A stretch of 47,750 nt of DNA from Mediterranea sp. (in: CFB group bacteria) (GCA_031261785.1 JAISIZ010000072.1:1-47750), one strand, 5' to 3'. Shown: positions 24,084 through 32,760, counted from the first letter of the stretch. Made by a program: numbers and translations. Notes: a model not told the origin generated them from the letters alone.

Positions 24084-25973
24084 ATGAAAAAAAAGCTCCA
24101 TTTCTTTCTTTTATGTATCGCGATAAGCCTGCAGGCTTGTGGCGGAGGCAATGATCCCGTCACTCCCGATAATCCAATCGAAGGAGGAGACACCACACTC
24201 GATGTGGCACCCACGTCCTTGTCCTTTGAGGCCGACGGCGGAAGCTTGACAGCAACCCTGACGACGGGGGCGGATATGGACTTGTCGAAACTTAGCACTA
24301 CCGTATCCAGTGCCGCGCAGGATTGGTGTAGCGTGTCGCGCAACAACAAAACACTTACGGTCACCGTACAGAAAAACTATGATGCCTCCCAACGGACCGG
24401 TATCATTACCGTGCAGTACAACAGCGTGCGAAAAACGATAGGTGTGTCGCAAGCCGCCGGGCAAGGGAGCACGGTGGAATATGCCGACGTATTCGACAAT
24501 GATACGTACAGCGCGCTCAAGGCAGGCGTAACCCAAGACCAACTGATGGGATTACCTGATGGAGCGTTGAAAGACGCCGCTCTGGCCATGTTTGCTGGTA
24601 CCTACGGTACGGAGTTTCGTGTGAACTCATTCCGACCTTACCAAAATCCCTCGGTCATGAAGGATATGAATAAAGAGTGGTTCGGGTATAGTATATGCGA
24701 CAATCCCACGGGCATATACGTCAACTCGGGCGACATAATTACGGTAGTGATGGGCGATCCTAAGGGGCAATCCATCACGCTCACCGTACAAGATCTGAGC
24801 GGTGGATGGACCACATGGACAAACGGTAGCGCGCATCAGCACTTCTCATTGAAGAAAGGCGTGAACCAATTCTCGGCTTCCATGGACGGCTTGCTCTATG
24901 TGAAAAACTTCGTGTCGAATAGCGAGACCATGCCACTCATCCTCTCTTCCGAAGCCGATAGGTCTGCCGCCGAAGCCAAAACGGTCGACATCCATTTCGT
25001 CAACGGCAAAGTGAATGGATACTTCGACGCTACCACGCAGACCTTGGAAGATTGGACACGCATCCTCAATGCAGCACCCTTCCGGGAAATCGACGCCATT
25101 GGGTTACGTTCACAGTTCACTTGGACTACCGATCATTTGAAGACCTACAACAGCAACGCTATCGATATCCTCAACGTACTGGATCGATTAGTGTTTCTGG
25201 AGCAAGAGTTCGATGGGAGAGTGAAGTACGGTAAGGAACCGCGCAATCGCATTCATGTCATCTACGATTTCGTTTACGGCACATCCGGTGTCTATCTGTA
25301 TGCGTACGAGAACCGAATCGCGTTCAATAGGGGCTTTGCCATGGCATTCTGCCAAGGAATGACGGACGATATTTGGGGACCAGCCCACGAGATGGGACAC
25401 GTCAACCAGCTGGTACCGGCCTTCAAATGGGCGGGCATGACGGAGGTGACCAACAACATCATGTCCAACTACGTGCAGAAGCAACTCTACGGCACCACCC
25501 GTTTCTATTACGACGAAGCGCGCGCCGCCATCATCGACGCCCAGCTGCCGCACTGCATGACGGGCACGCAGGCCAACGCCTCCAGCGAATATAATCTCAA
25601 GCTGGTGCCGTTCTGGCAGCTGCATCTCTACTTGGACGAGGCGCTCGGCCTGGAGTATTACAAGCAATTGTACGAATACTACCGGACGCACGATGCCGTG
25701 GCCGACCTCAATGCCGGATCGGGCAAGCTGCAATTAGAGTTCGTGCGCCAAACGTGCAACATCGCCCAGCTCAATCTGGTGGACTTCTTCACCCAGTGGG
25801 GCTTCCTCCGCCCGACGAGCACGAACGTGTACGACAATGGTTCCACTTACACCCTCATCGTCACCCAAGAGGAGATCGACGCTCTCGTAGCCGAGATCGT
25901 GGCAGCCGGCTATCCCACTCCCGACAAGGACGTCACCACGATTACCGATAGCAACGTCGACACGTTCAAGTAA
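24084..25973 (+). CDS. M60 family metallopeptidase lipoprotein (BACON domain)
   Basis: A 629-residue lipoprotein (lipobox SLQAC, Cys19). Residues about 38-125 form a BACON-like beta-sandwich (LDVAPTSLSFEADGG ... ITVQYNSVRKTIGVSQ). The C-terminal part is the enhancin-like M60 zinc peptidase: HEMGH at 435-439 followed by Glu454 fits the family signature HExGH-x(8-28)-E. M60 enzymes of gut Bacteroidota cleave mucin-type O-glycopeptides, so host mucin or another glycoprotein is the probable target. It is the last gene of the SusCD locus, separated by a hairpin. GC rises from about 48-50% to 55-62% at about 25380, just before the catalytic motif, a sign of recombination inside the gene. Confidence 0.92.
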   Translation: MKKKLHFFLLCIAISLQACGGGNDPVTPDNPIEGGDTTLDVAPTSLSFEADGGSLTATLTTGADMDLSKLSTTVSSAAQDWCSVSRNNKTLTVTVQKNYDASQRTGIITVQYNSVRKTIGVSQAAGQGSTVEYADVFDNDTYSALKAGVTQDQLMGLPDGALKDAALAMFAGTYGTEFRVNSFRPYQNPSVMKDMNKEWFGYSICDNPTGIYVNSGDIITVVMGDPKGQSITLTVQDLSGGWTTWTNGSAHQHFSLKKGVNQFSASMDGLLYVKNFVSNSETMPLILSSEADRSAAEAKTVDIHFVNGKVNGYFDATTQTLEDWTRILNAAPFREIDAIGLRSQFTWTTDHLKTYNSNAIDILNVLDRLVFLEQEFDGRVKYGKEPRNRIHVIYDFVYGTSGVYLYAYENRIAFNRGFAMAFCQGMTDDIWGPAHEMGHVNQLVPAFKWAGMTEVTNNIMSNYVQKQLYGTTRFYYDEARAAIIDAQLPHCMTGTQANASSEYNLKLVPFWQLHLYLDEALGLEYYKQLYEYYRTHDAVADLNAGSGKLQLEFVRQTCNIAQLNLVDFFTQWGFLRPTSTNVYDNGSTYTLIVTQEEIDALVAEIVAAGYPTPDKDVTTITDSNVDTFK

Positions 25974-26276
25974 TCCCCGGCGACGCCCTCGTAGATAAAG
26001 AAAAGCATCCCGCCACACGTTCACATCTCGCGTCCGAGATGGGCGTGTGGCGGGATTATGCCAATGGCATCAAGATACCCCGTCCACAGCAGCGCGCGCA
26101 TTGTAGCCGGGCTGCACAAAATAGGAGAGGAGTTCTTGTCGGTAGTATAGGTTCTCTCCCTCTTACGCAAGTAATCGCCGATGGATAGGGTATTCTCGAA
26201 GCGCATAGGGGGGCGAAACTCTATGTAGGTAGCGTTTGGAAGATAGAGACGAGATACCGAAGGGGATAATCGGCAA
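25974..26276. other. 303-bp convergent intergenic region with possible gene relic
   Basis: It holds a long inverted repeat (26007-26056). Read on the minus strand there is also protein-like sequence split over two frames between about 26206 and 26080: one frame reads IGDYLRKRERTYTTDKN, the neighbouring frame ENLYYRQELLSYFVQPGYN. This looks like a frameshifted relic of a coding sequence. A 61-codon frame starting at 26206 is too weak to call as a gene. Confidence 0.35.
26007..26056. terminator. Bidirectional terminator-like hairpin
   Basis: A 13-bp perfect stem (ATCCCGCCACACG at 26007-26019 with CGTGTGGCGGGAT at 26044-26056) encloses a second 7-bp stem (CATCTCG/CGAGATG). On the minus strand it is followed by GCTTTTCTTT, so it would terminate leftward transcripts well. 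It also lies 34 bp after the M60 stop and could terminate that operon. Confidence 0.7.
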
Positions 26277-26927
26277 TCACAGCAGCCTCAGTGCCTCGAA
26301 CATGGTTCGGTAAGCCGCGGCTTTCTTTTCGAGGGAGAGGGGATAGGCACGCGAGGAGGAGGGCATGCGATAGAGGCGCATTGGCCGGCCGTCGAAGCGG
26401 AAGTCGGCATGTTGGCCAACCTTCGGCTCGTCGACGGCGAATTGCGCGCGTAGCGTGTCGGTGGCTTTCTGTCCGGTGGTGACGATGGCTTCGCATTGGG
26501 GTAGTTGGCGGAGTAGAGCGGCGACGTCGGTGGCCTCCACCACTTCGAGGAAACGGTCGGAGGCGTTGTCCTGCAGGCGGCGTACCACCGAGGCGGTATC
26601 GTAGAGGGCGATACCCGCGCGTGTCAGGAAGTCGACGAGGCGCTCGCGGCAGAAGTGCTTCTTGCCGGGTGTGAGGAAGTGCTCCTTGTCGCCGAAGAAG
26701 AGCAGACCCGCTATGCGCCACATATCGTTGTTGAGGTTGGGGTAGTAGAAATCCATCGACCACCGTTTACGTTGCGGGGGGAAGCTGCCGAGCATCAGCA
26801 GCCGGGCGTGGACGGGCAGGAAAGGCTCGAGAGGATGGCGTTCGGGGGGAGGCGACAACATGCCGTCGCGTCGTTCGCTTGGCGCCGGCGTGTTGTCATC
26901 GCTGTCATTTCTTGTCGGCCTTGTCAT
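26277..26927 (-). CDS. Uracil-DNA glycosylase superfamily protein
   Basis: A 216-residue protein (194 if the Met at 26861 is used). The start of the fold shows LLMLGSFPPQRKRW, corresponding to the UDG motif with GxxP, then FYYPNLNNDMWRIAGLLF, which fits the family IV/Mug-like or hypoxanthine-glycosylase pattern of an Asn/Asp-bearing active loop. The C-terminal motif RLYRMPSSSRAYPLS fits the DNA-minor-groove loop (HxSSxxx). Such enzymes excise uracil or hypoxanthine from DNA; the exact base preference cannot be told. The long start overlaps the upstream gene's stop by 23 bp. A pairing with the unknown gene at 26905 is likely. Confidence 0.7.
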   Translation of the reverse strand: MTRPTRNDSDDNTPAPSERRDGMLSPPPERHPLEPFLPVHARLLMLGSFPPQRKRWSMDFYYPNLNNDMWRIAGLLFFGDKEHFLTPGKKHFCRERLVDFLTRAGIALYDTASVVRRLQDNASDRFLEVVEATDVAALLRQLPQCEAIVTTGQKATDTLRAQFAVDEPKVGQHADFRFDGRPMRLYRMPSSSRAYPLSLEKKAAAYRTMFEALRLL

Positions 26928-27537
26928 TGTCTTTGTGCCTCGGCTCCTTCTTGGCCAGCATCACGATGTTGTACACGTAGTCTGTCATCCATTGCTCGGA
27001 GTAGCCCAGCCGCTCCTTGTATTGGCGTACGGCGGCCGCGGTCTTGTGCACGTCGTCGGCTTTCCATACCATCTTGGTGCATACTTGGTGCACGCTCTTC
27101 CGCGTCATGCCGTAGAGTGCCTTCTTGAAGAAGGAGGGCATGCGCAACTTCCATTGCATGAGGTTACCCATCAGCATCACCAGGTCGTTGGAGAACCCTT
27201 GGTACATGAACAGGTAGGATTGTATGTCGTTCTGCGTGCGGCAGTTGCGCTTCACGGAAGTGTCTATCTCTTTGAAGAAGCTCTCGGGCAAGCCATAGTC
27301 GTGCATCAGCATCTTGCGGGCGGCCGATTTCTCGGCCAGTCCCAGCTTGCCGCCTTGGGTGGGCACCTTGAAGAGGCGCTTGAAATTGGCCACGTCGGGC
27401 AGGAAGCGGATGTTGGTGATGCCGAGGTTGGTGGCTATCACGGACTGGAAGTAGACACGGGTGAGTGAGACGAAGTCTTCTACGTTGCCGACCTGTACTT
27501 CATCGGATTTCTTCTTGAACAAACCAAAAAAGCTCAT
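26905..27537 (-). CDS. Conserved hypothetical protein
   Basis: A 210-residue soluble protein starting MSFFGLFKKKSDEVQVGN. It is basic, with no signal peptide or membrane helix. Predicted mostly helical, with a Met/aromatic-rich centre (YLFMYQGFSNDLVMLMGNLMQW, written here only as a region around residues 108-130) and a Lys/Asp-rich C-terminal tail (EPRHKDNDKADKK). I do not recognise the family. It is probably co-transcribed with the DNA glycosylase-like gene, which it precedes with an overlap or a short gap depending on that gene's start. Confidence 0.7.
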   Translation of the reverse strand: MSFFGLFKKKSDEVQVGNVEDFVSLTRVYFQSVIATNLGITNIRFLPDVANFKRLFKVPTQGGKLGLAEKSAARKMLMHDYGLPESFFKEIDTSVKRNCRTQNDIQSYLFMYQGFSNDLVMLMGNLMQWKLRMPSFFKKALYGMTRKSVHQVCTKMVWKADDVHKTAAAVRQYKERLGYSEQWMTDYVYNIVMLAKKEPRHKDNDKADKK

Positions 27538-27635
27538 TGCTATTCATTTTATTTATAATGTAACGATATCGAATCTCGTGCGGGCTTCCGCGTCGCGAAG
27601 GTACGTCAAAAATATGAGTTGGCAAGGGAATGGCG

Positions 27636-29300
27636 TCAACTATCCATATCTTGGTACATGAATCGCTTGATGGACTTTTTGGCAGTCTTCTCGAACTCCT
27701 CGAAGTGTATCTTCACCTTGCCGATCTGCGCGTAGGCGGGTAGCTGCCGGTTCAGCTCCATGCGGTTGTCTTCCATGGCCTGTGGGATGTCGTCCTGTCG
27801 CAGCCCTTGGGCGAAGGCTTCGTCGAAGTCGGGGTAGACCAGCGCCACCAGCTTGCCGTGTTGGAGGGTGATGAGCGATTCGGCCACGTAGGGCAGGTTG
27901 TTCAGCTTGCTCTCTATCTCCTCGGGATAGATATTTTGCCCGCCGGCGGTGAGCAGCATGTTCTTGCTGCGTCCGCGAATGGTGACGCTGCCCTCGGCGT
28001 CCATCACGGCCAGGTCGCCCGTATGCAGCCATCCGTTCTTGTCGATCACCTCGGCGGTAGCTTCGGCGTTCTTGTAGTATCCCAGCATGGTGTTGGCGCC
28101 CCGGCAGAGTATCTCGCCCGCTATCTCCCGCGGATTGGGCGAGTCGATGCGCACCTCCATGCGGTGGGCCGCCTTTCCGCACGAGCCTTGCTTGATGGTC
28201 TCCCAGCGGTCGGAGCAGATGATGGGTCCACATTCGGTCATGCCATAGCCTATGGTGTAGGGGAATCCTATTTTCCGCATGAAGTTCTCCACCTGCGCGT
28301 TGAAGGGTGCCCCGCCGATGATGACCTCGTCGAGGTTGCCGCCGAAGATGTCCATCACTTCCTGCCTGGCCTTGGCTTTCATGCGGTCGTTGACCACGGG
28401 CACGTGTATCAGCAGCTTGCCTATCGTGTTATCCAGCTTGGGCAGGATGTTCTTCTTGATAATCTTCTCCACCACCAGCGGCACGCAGGAGATGAGCCGC
28501 GGCTTGATCTGCGCGAACGACTGGGCGATGACCTTTGGCGTGGGCATGCGGGTGAGGAAGTAGATGTGCGCGCCGGCCGAGAAACCGTAGAGGAAGTCGT
28601 ACGTCATGCCAAACACGTGTCCCATGGGGAGCATGGACACCATGTTGTCGCCCGGCCGCACCGCCCGCATCTCGAAGCAGTAGGCCACGTTGGACCACAG
28701 GCTGCGGTAGGGGAGCACCACGCCCTTGGAGTAGCCGGTGGTGCCCGACGTGTAGTTGATGAGCGCCGGCTCCTCGGGCGAATCCTTGCGGTAGTGGATA
28801 TGGTCGGGGCGGAAGTAGCGGGGATAGTGCCGCCCGTACAGCTCGTTGCGATGCTCGATGGCGTGCGTGAGTCGCTCGTCGCGCGACACGAGGATGGAGA
28901 AATCTTCCAGCGAGACGATGCATCTGAGCAGTGGCATGTCGTTTTCGTCGAGATTCTCCCATACGCGTTCGCCCACGAAGAGGAGCTTCGCCTCGGAGTG
29001 GTTGACGATGTTGTGGATGTTGTCGGACTTGAACTCGTGCAAGATGGGCACGATGATGGCGCCGTAGGTCACGGTGGCCAGGAAGGTGACGGCCCAATGG
29101 GCGCTGTTGCGTCCGCAGACGGCGATCTTGTCGCCGGGCTGTATGCCCGCGCTTTCCAGCACGATGTGGAATTTGGCGATCTTGCGAGCCACGTCCTTAT
29201 ATTGCAGCGTAGTTCCGTTATAGTCTGTCAGCGCGTCTCTGTCCCAGTTCATAACGATGCTGTGCTCGATATATTCGAGGAAAGGGTGTTGTTGCATCAT
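27636..29300 (-). CDS. AMP-binding long-chain acyl-CoA synthetase-like protein (second copy)
   Basis: A 554-residue ANL-superfamily enzyme, collinear with and closely similar to the protein at 1704-3362 (same YTSGTTGYSKGVVLPYRSLW, GYGMTECGPII, TGDLAVMDAEGSVTIRGRSK and C-terminal AKKSIKRFM segments). It would adenylate and thioesterify a carboxylic acid, most likely a fatty acid. Three in-frame ATGs precede or follow one another at 29354, 29315, 29300 and 29297; the -7 box at 29333-29340 rules out the first, and alignment with the paralogue favours 29300/29297. The neighbouring genes give no clue to the substrate. Confidence 0.85.
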   Translation of the reverse strand: MMQQHPFLEYIEHSIVMNWDRDALTDYNGTTLQYKDVARKIAKFHIVLESAGIQPGDKIAVCGRNSAHWAVTFLATVTYGAIIVPILHEFKSDNIHNIVNHSEAKLLFVGERVWENLDENDMPLLRCIVSLEDFSILVSRDERLTHAIEHRNELYGRHYPRYFRPDHIHYRKDSPEEPALINYTSGTTGYSKGVVLPYRSLWSNVAYCFEMRAVRPGDNMVSMLPMGHVFGMTYDFLYGFSAGAHIYFLTRMPTPKVIAQSFAQIKPRLISCVPLVVEKIIKKNILPKLDNTIGKLLIHVPVVNDRMKAKARQEVMDIFGGNLDEVIIGGAPFNAQVENFMRKIGFPYTIGYGMTECGPIICSDRWETIKQGSCGKAAHRMEVRIDSPNPREIAGEILCRGANTMLGYYKNAEATAEVIDKNGWLHTGDLAVMDAEGSVTIRGRSKNMLLTAGGQNIYPEEIESKLNNLPYVAESLITLQHGKLVALVYPDFDEAFAQGLRQDDIPQAMEDNRMELNRQLPAYAQIGKVKIHFEEFEKTAKKSIKRFMYQDMDS

Positions 29301-29332
29301 GTTCTTTCTCTGCATTTTGGTTAAAAACTGCG

Positions 29333-29340
29333 CAAAAATA
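29333..29340 (-). promoter_or_regulatory. -7 box for the second acyl-CoA synthetase (TATTTTTG)
   Basis: The minus strand reads TATTTTTG followed by CGC, the same promoter style as in front of the paralogous gene (TATATTTG CGC at 3397-3404). It helps exclude the 29354 start. Confidence 0.5.
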
Positions 29341-29407
29341 ATGCTTAGCGGCAAGGAAACTATTATTCCTCCCGGGGTTTTACAGTTAATTAACGTGAAA
29401 GGAGGGA

Positions 29408-29595
29408 TTAGTGATTAACGATTAGTGAGTAGTGATTAGCGAAAACCTCGCGCCGCCGCGAAAAGCCTATGCCGCGAACATATTCGGATATACTCGGGGA
29501 CAAAGATAAAGAAAATGCGGATAATTATATCCGTTCGGGGCGAAAAGATAGCTTTGGGCAGGGGAAAAGCCGTTGTTATACCCGTTCGGGGAGAA
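29408..29595. repeat. Short imperfect direct repeats in intergenic region
   Basis: In the 254-bp gap between the synthetase and the antiporter genes, ATTAGTGA-like octamers recur three times at about 29408-29441. Further on, a 17-20 bp element recurs imperfectly at about 29489 (TATACTCGGGGACAAA), 29528 (TATCCGTTCGGGGCGAAA) and 29577 (TATACCCGTTCGGGGAGAAA). No gene is seen here. Function unknown. Confidence 0.4.
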
Positions 29596-29608
29596 ATCGG
29601 TGGGATTT

Positions 29609-31063
29609 TTACTTCTCTTCCTTCGATTTCTCCGAGATGAGCAGCAGCTTGTCTCCGACGTGCAGTTTCAGTGTCCCGTTGGGGATGAGGAATTCGTCGT
29701 GCCGTTTCACGATCATCACCAGCGTTCCCTTGGGCAGGTTCATGTCCTTCAGCGTGTCAGCCTTCTCCAGCATCTCGGAGGTGACGGTCATGTCGCGCAG
29801 GTCGCTGTCGATCTCCTCGGGCAGCTCCACGCCGAAGTCGTTGCCTGTCTTCTCCAGCGGCTTGGAGAGCTGGAGCAGGCGCGCGGCGGTCGACACGGTG
29901 GTACCTTGTACCACCAGCGACACGATAGTGATGAAGAAAACGATGTTGAAGATAACGTTCGATCCCTCGACCTCGGCCACCACCGGATAGGTGGCGAAGA
30001 TGATGGGTACCGCCCCCCTAAGCCCCACCCAAGAGATGAAGAGGCGCGATTTGAGAGTGGCCTTGCGGAAAGGAAGCAGGCAGAGGAAGACGCTGAGCGG
30101 ACGGCCGACGACGATCATGAAGATGCCGATCAGGGTGGCGATGACGGCCACGCCGAGCAGCTCGTGCGGGTTGACCAGCAGTCCGAGGCAAAGGAACATG
30201 ATGATCTGGAAGAGCCAGGTCAGCCCGTCCATGAAGGTGTAGATGTCCTTGCGGTGCATGATCTTGTTGTTTCCCACCATGATGCCGGCGATGTAAACGG
30301 CCAGGTAGCCGTTGCCCTTCAGCAGGTCGGTGATGGAGAATATGAAGAAGACGAACGAGAGCAACAGGATGGGGTAGAGGGCCTGGTTGCCGATGTTGAG
30401 CTTGTTGAGCGCGTAGATGGCCAGCTTGCCCAATCCGTATCCGGCCGCCGCTCCCACGATGAACTGTATGAAAAAGGAGGTGATGATGGCACCGGCGCCC
30501 ATGGACGACGACTGTATGATCTGTATCAGCACGATGGTGAGCATGTAGGCCATGGGGTCGTTGCTTCCGCTCTCCAGCTCGAGCATGGGGCGTAGGTTAT
30601 GCTTCAGGTTCATGCGTTGCGAGCGGAGGATGGCGAACACCGACGCCGAGTCCGTGGACGACATGGTGGCGGCCAACAGCAAGGCGGTGAGCAGCGGGAA
30701 GTGGAAGCCGCACCAGCCCAGCCCCGTGAGCCACCAGATAAACAGTCCCGTGAACAAGGCGGTGAGCAACACGCCCACCGTGGAGAGCACGATACCTCCG
30801 GCCAGCACGGGCTTGATTTCTTTGTAGCGCGTATCCATGCCACCCGAGAAGAGGATGACGCTAAGCGCCACCATGCCGATGAACTGCGCGTCCTTGGCGT
30901 CGTGGAACTGGAGGCCAAGCCCGTCGCTCCCGAACACCATGCCCACCACGAGGAAAAGCAACAGGGCGGGCACGCCGAAACGGTAGCCGGTCTTTCCCAC
31001 CACGATGCTGATAAAAAGTAGGATAGAACCTATCAGAAGCGTGTTCTCTGCTGTAAAAATCAT
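29609..31063 (-). CDS. Potassium/proton antiporter (CPA1, NhaP2/CvrA type)
   Basis: A 484-residue inner-membrane antiporter with about 12 predicted helices, beginning MIFTAENTLLIGSILLFISI. Diagnostic segments include LFSGGMDTRYKEIKPVLAGG, TMSSTDSASVFAILRS and LESGSNDPMAYMLT, which carries the ion-binding Asp of the CPA1 family. The C-terminal about 75 residues form a TrkA-C (RCK_C) domain (MNLPKGTLVMIVKRHDEFLIPNG ... VGDKLLLIS; residues about 405-478), a regulatory ligand-binding module typical of the NhaP2/CvrA K+/H+ antiporters. It would export K+ or Na+ in exchange for protons to control pH and volume. A -7 box lies at 31110-31117. Confidence 0.9.
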   Translation of the reverse strand: MIFTAENTLLIGSILLFISIVVGKTGYRFGVPALLLFLVVGMVFGSDGLGLQFHDAKDAQFIGMVALSVILFSGGMDTRYKEIKPVLAGGIVLSTVGVLLTALFTGLFIWWLTGLGWCGFHFPLLTALLLAATMSSTDSASVFAILRSQRMNLKHNLRPMLELESGSNDPMAYMLTIVLIQIIQSSSMGAGAIITSFFIQFIVGAAAGYGLGKLAIYALNKLNIGNQALYPILLLSFVFFIFSITDLLKGNGYLAVYIAGIMVGNNKIMHRKDIYTFMDGLTWLFQIIMFLCLGLLVNPHELLGVAVIATLIGIFMIVVGRPLSVFLCLLPFRKATLKSRLFISWVGLRGAVPIIFATYPVVAEVEGSNVIFNIVFFITIVSLVVQGTTVSTAARLLQLSKPLEKTGNDFGVELPEEIDSDLRDMTVTSEMLEKADTLKDMNLPKGTLVMIVKRHDEFLIPNGTLKLHVGDKLLLISEKSKEEK

Positions 31064-31109
31064 AAGCTGTTTATCTATGCGTTAGTAATACGTATCTTGC
31101 TCTCGGGGG

Positions 31110-31117
31110 CGAAAGTA
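31110..31117 (-). promoter_or_regulatory. Candidate -7 box for the antiporter gene (TACTTTCG)
   Basis: The minus strand reads TACTTTCG, one mismatch to TAnnTTTG, 47 bp upstream of the antiporter start. The opposite strand of the same 157-bp divergent region carries GACCTTTG at about 31160-31167 for the HAD gene, a weaker match. Confidence 0.4.
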
Positions 31118-31220
31118 CACATTTTGGGCGAATTATTTGCTTCATCCACCGATTATTATGACCTTTGCGGCGTTTTTTCGCATATAGCTTTAACATGTAT
31201 GGAAGCAAATAGTTCACGAT

Positions 31221-31868
31221 ATGGAACAAACTGACCAACCCATCGCGGCGTTGTTCGACCTCGACGGTGTCGTCGTCGACACGGAAGCGCAGTACACCAC
31301 ATTCTGGGCCGCGCTGGGGCGCGCGTACTTCGGCGAGGAGAATTTCGGCCTGCGCATCAAGGGGCAGACCTTGCCACAGATCTACGCCCGTCACTTCGCC
31401 GACAACCCCGAGGCCCGGCGCGACATCGACGCCCGGCTCGACGTGTTCGAGCGGCAAATGTCGTTCGACTACATCCCCGGCGTGGAAGCGTTCATGGCCG
31501 ACCTCCGCCGGCACGGGGCAAGGTTGGCCATCGTCACCAGCTCCAACGAGGAGAAGATGCGTTTCGTCTATGCGGCCCATCCCGAGCTGACGACGATGGT
31601 GGACCGCATCCTCACCGCCGAGATGTTCGCCCGCTCCAAGCCCGCGCCCGACTGCTTCCTGCTCGGCATGGAGCTGCTGGGCACCGCTCCGGGCCGCACG
31701 TTCGTGTTCGAGGATTCGTTCCATGGACTGCAAGCCGGCATGGACTCGGGCGCCACGGTCATCGGCCTGGCCACCACGAACTCCCGGGAGGCTATCGCCG
31801 GCAAGGCGCACTACATCATCGACGACTTTACGGCGATGAGCTACGAGAAGCTATTGACCCTTTTTTAG
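31221..31868 (+). CDS. HAD family hydrolase (beta-phosphoglucomutase-like)
   Basis: A 215-residue HAD-superfamily phosphatase or mutase. Motif I DLDGVVVDTE (about residues 12-21) carries the nucleophile and acid/base Asp. Motif II is VTSSN, motif III the Lys in SKPAPDCF, and motif IV VFEDSFHGLQAG with the metal-binding Glu-Asp. A helical cap (subfamily IA) is inserted between motifs I and II. The family includes beta-phosphoglucomutase and sugar-phosphate phosphatases; the cap gives no substrate information. It lies 70 bp upstream of panB, which has its own promoter. Confidence 0.9.
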   Translation: MEQTDQPIAALFDLDGVVVDTEAQYTTFWAALGRAYFGEENFGLRIKGQTLPQIYARHFADNPEARRDIDARLDVFERQMSFDYIPGVEAFMADLRRHGARLAIVTSSNEEKMRFVYAAHPELTTMVDRILTAEMFARSKPAPDCFLLGMELLGTAPGRTFVFEDSFHGLQAGMDSGATVIGLATTNSREAIAGKAHYIIDDFTAMSYEKLLTLF

Positions 31869-31899
31869 CGCTTCCTTATCCAGTGTGGATTTAATGTTA

Positions 31900-31907
31900 T
31901 ACCTTTG
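31900..31907 (+). promoter_or_regulatory. -7 box for panB (TACCTTTG)
   Basis: TACCTTTG is a full match to the Bacteroidota -7 consensus, 32 bp upstream of the panB start codon. Confidence 0.55.
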
Positions 31908-31938
31908 CCGCGAATTTCAGAACTAAAAACGTATAGAA

Positions 31939-32760
31939 ATGGCTGGTTATATTTCAGACGACGCTCGTAGAGTGACCACGCATCGCCTGGTTGAGATGAA
32001 GCAACGAGGCGAGCGGATATCGATGCTCACCGCTTACGACTACACCATGGCGCAAATTGTGGACGGCGCGGGGATGGACGTGATCCTGGTGGGCGATTCG
32101 GCCTCCAACGTGATGGCCGGCAACGTGACGACACTCCCCATTACGCTCGACCAAATGATCTATCACGCCAAGTCCGTGGTACGTGGCGTGAAGCGTGCCA
32201 TGGTAGTGGTGGACATGCCGTTCGGCTCGTACCAAGGGAGCGAGTTCGACGGCCTGGCTTCGGCCATACGCATCATGAAGGAGAGCCACGCAGACGCCCT
32301 GAAGCTCGAGGGCGGTATGGAGATCATCGCCACGGTGAGGCGCATCATTGGCGCCGGCATCCCCGTGATGGGGCACCTGGGACTGATGCCGCAATCCATC
32401 AACAAATACGGCACCTATACCGTGCGTGCCACGGAGGAGACCGAAGCCGATAAGCTGATGGCCGACGCCCGCCTGTTGGAGGAGGCCGGATGCTTCGCCC
32501 TCGTGCTCGAGAAGATTCCCGCTGAGCTGGCAGCCCGCGTGGCCTCGGAACTGACCATCCCCGTGATAGGCATCGGGGCGGGTGGAGCGGTGGACGGGCA
32601 AGTGCTCGTCATACAGGACATGCTGGGCATGAATAACGGCTTCCGTCCGCGATTCCTGAGGAGGTACGCCGACCTCTTCACGGTGATGACCGATGCCATT
32701 AGCCGCTATATCTCCGACGTGAAGAACGCCGACTTCCCCAACGAGCGGGAGCAGTACTAA
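31939..32760 (+). CDS. panB: 3-methyl-2-oxobutanoate hydroxymethyltransferase
   Basis: A 273-residue TIM-barrel enzyme that transfers a hydroxymethyl group from 5,10-methylenetetrahydrofolate to 2-oxoisovalerate, giving ketopantoate, the first step of pantothenate and CoA synthesis. Signature segments are [27 protein letters not shown] (metal-binding Asp), [32 protein letters not shown] and [22 protein letters not shown]. Length is normal. The remaining pan genes are not in this window. Confidence 0.97.
   Translation: MAGYISDDARRVTTHRLVEMKQRGERISMLTAYDYTMAQIVDGAGMDVILVGDSASNVMAGNVTTLPITLDQMIYHAKSVVRGVKRAMVVVDMPFGSYQGSEFDGLASAIRIMKESHADALKLEGGMEIIATVRRIIGAGIPVMGHLGLMPQSINKYGTYTVRATEETEADKLMADARLLEEAGCFALVLEKIPAELAARVASELTIPVIGIGAGGAVDGQVLVIQDMLGMNNGFRPRFLRRYADLFTVMTDAISRYISDVKNADFPNEREQY

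Noticed and set aside
26021..26206. 61-codon minus-strand gene after the DNA glycosylase
   Set aside because: It ends within a terminator-like hairpin, has no recognised family, and better coding resemblance exists in the neighbouring frame, pointing to a relic at most.
27807..29324. Long open frame antisense to the second acyl-CoA synthetase
   Set aside because: Its composition (runs of His/Val/Gly/Asp) is typical of antisense translation of GC-rich coding DNA; a similar shadow exists over the first synthetase copy.
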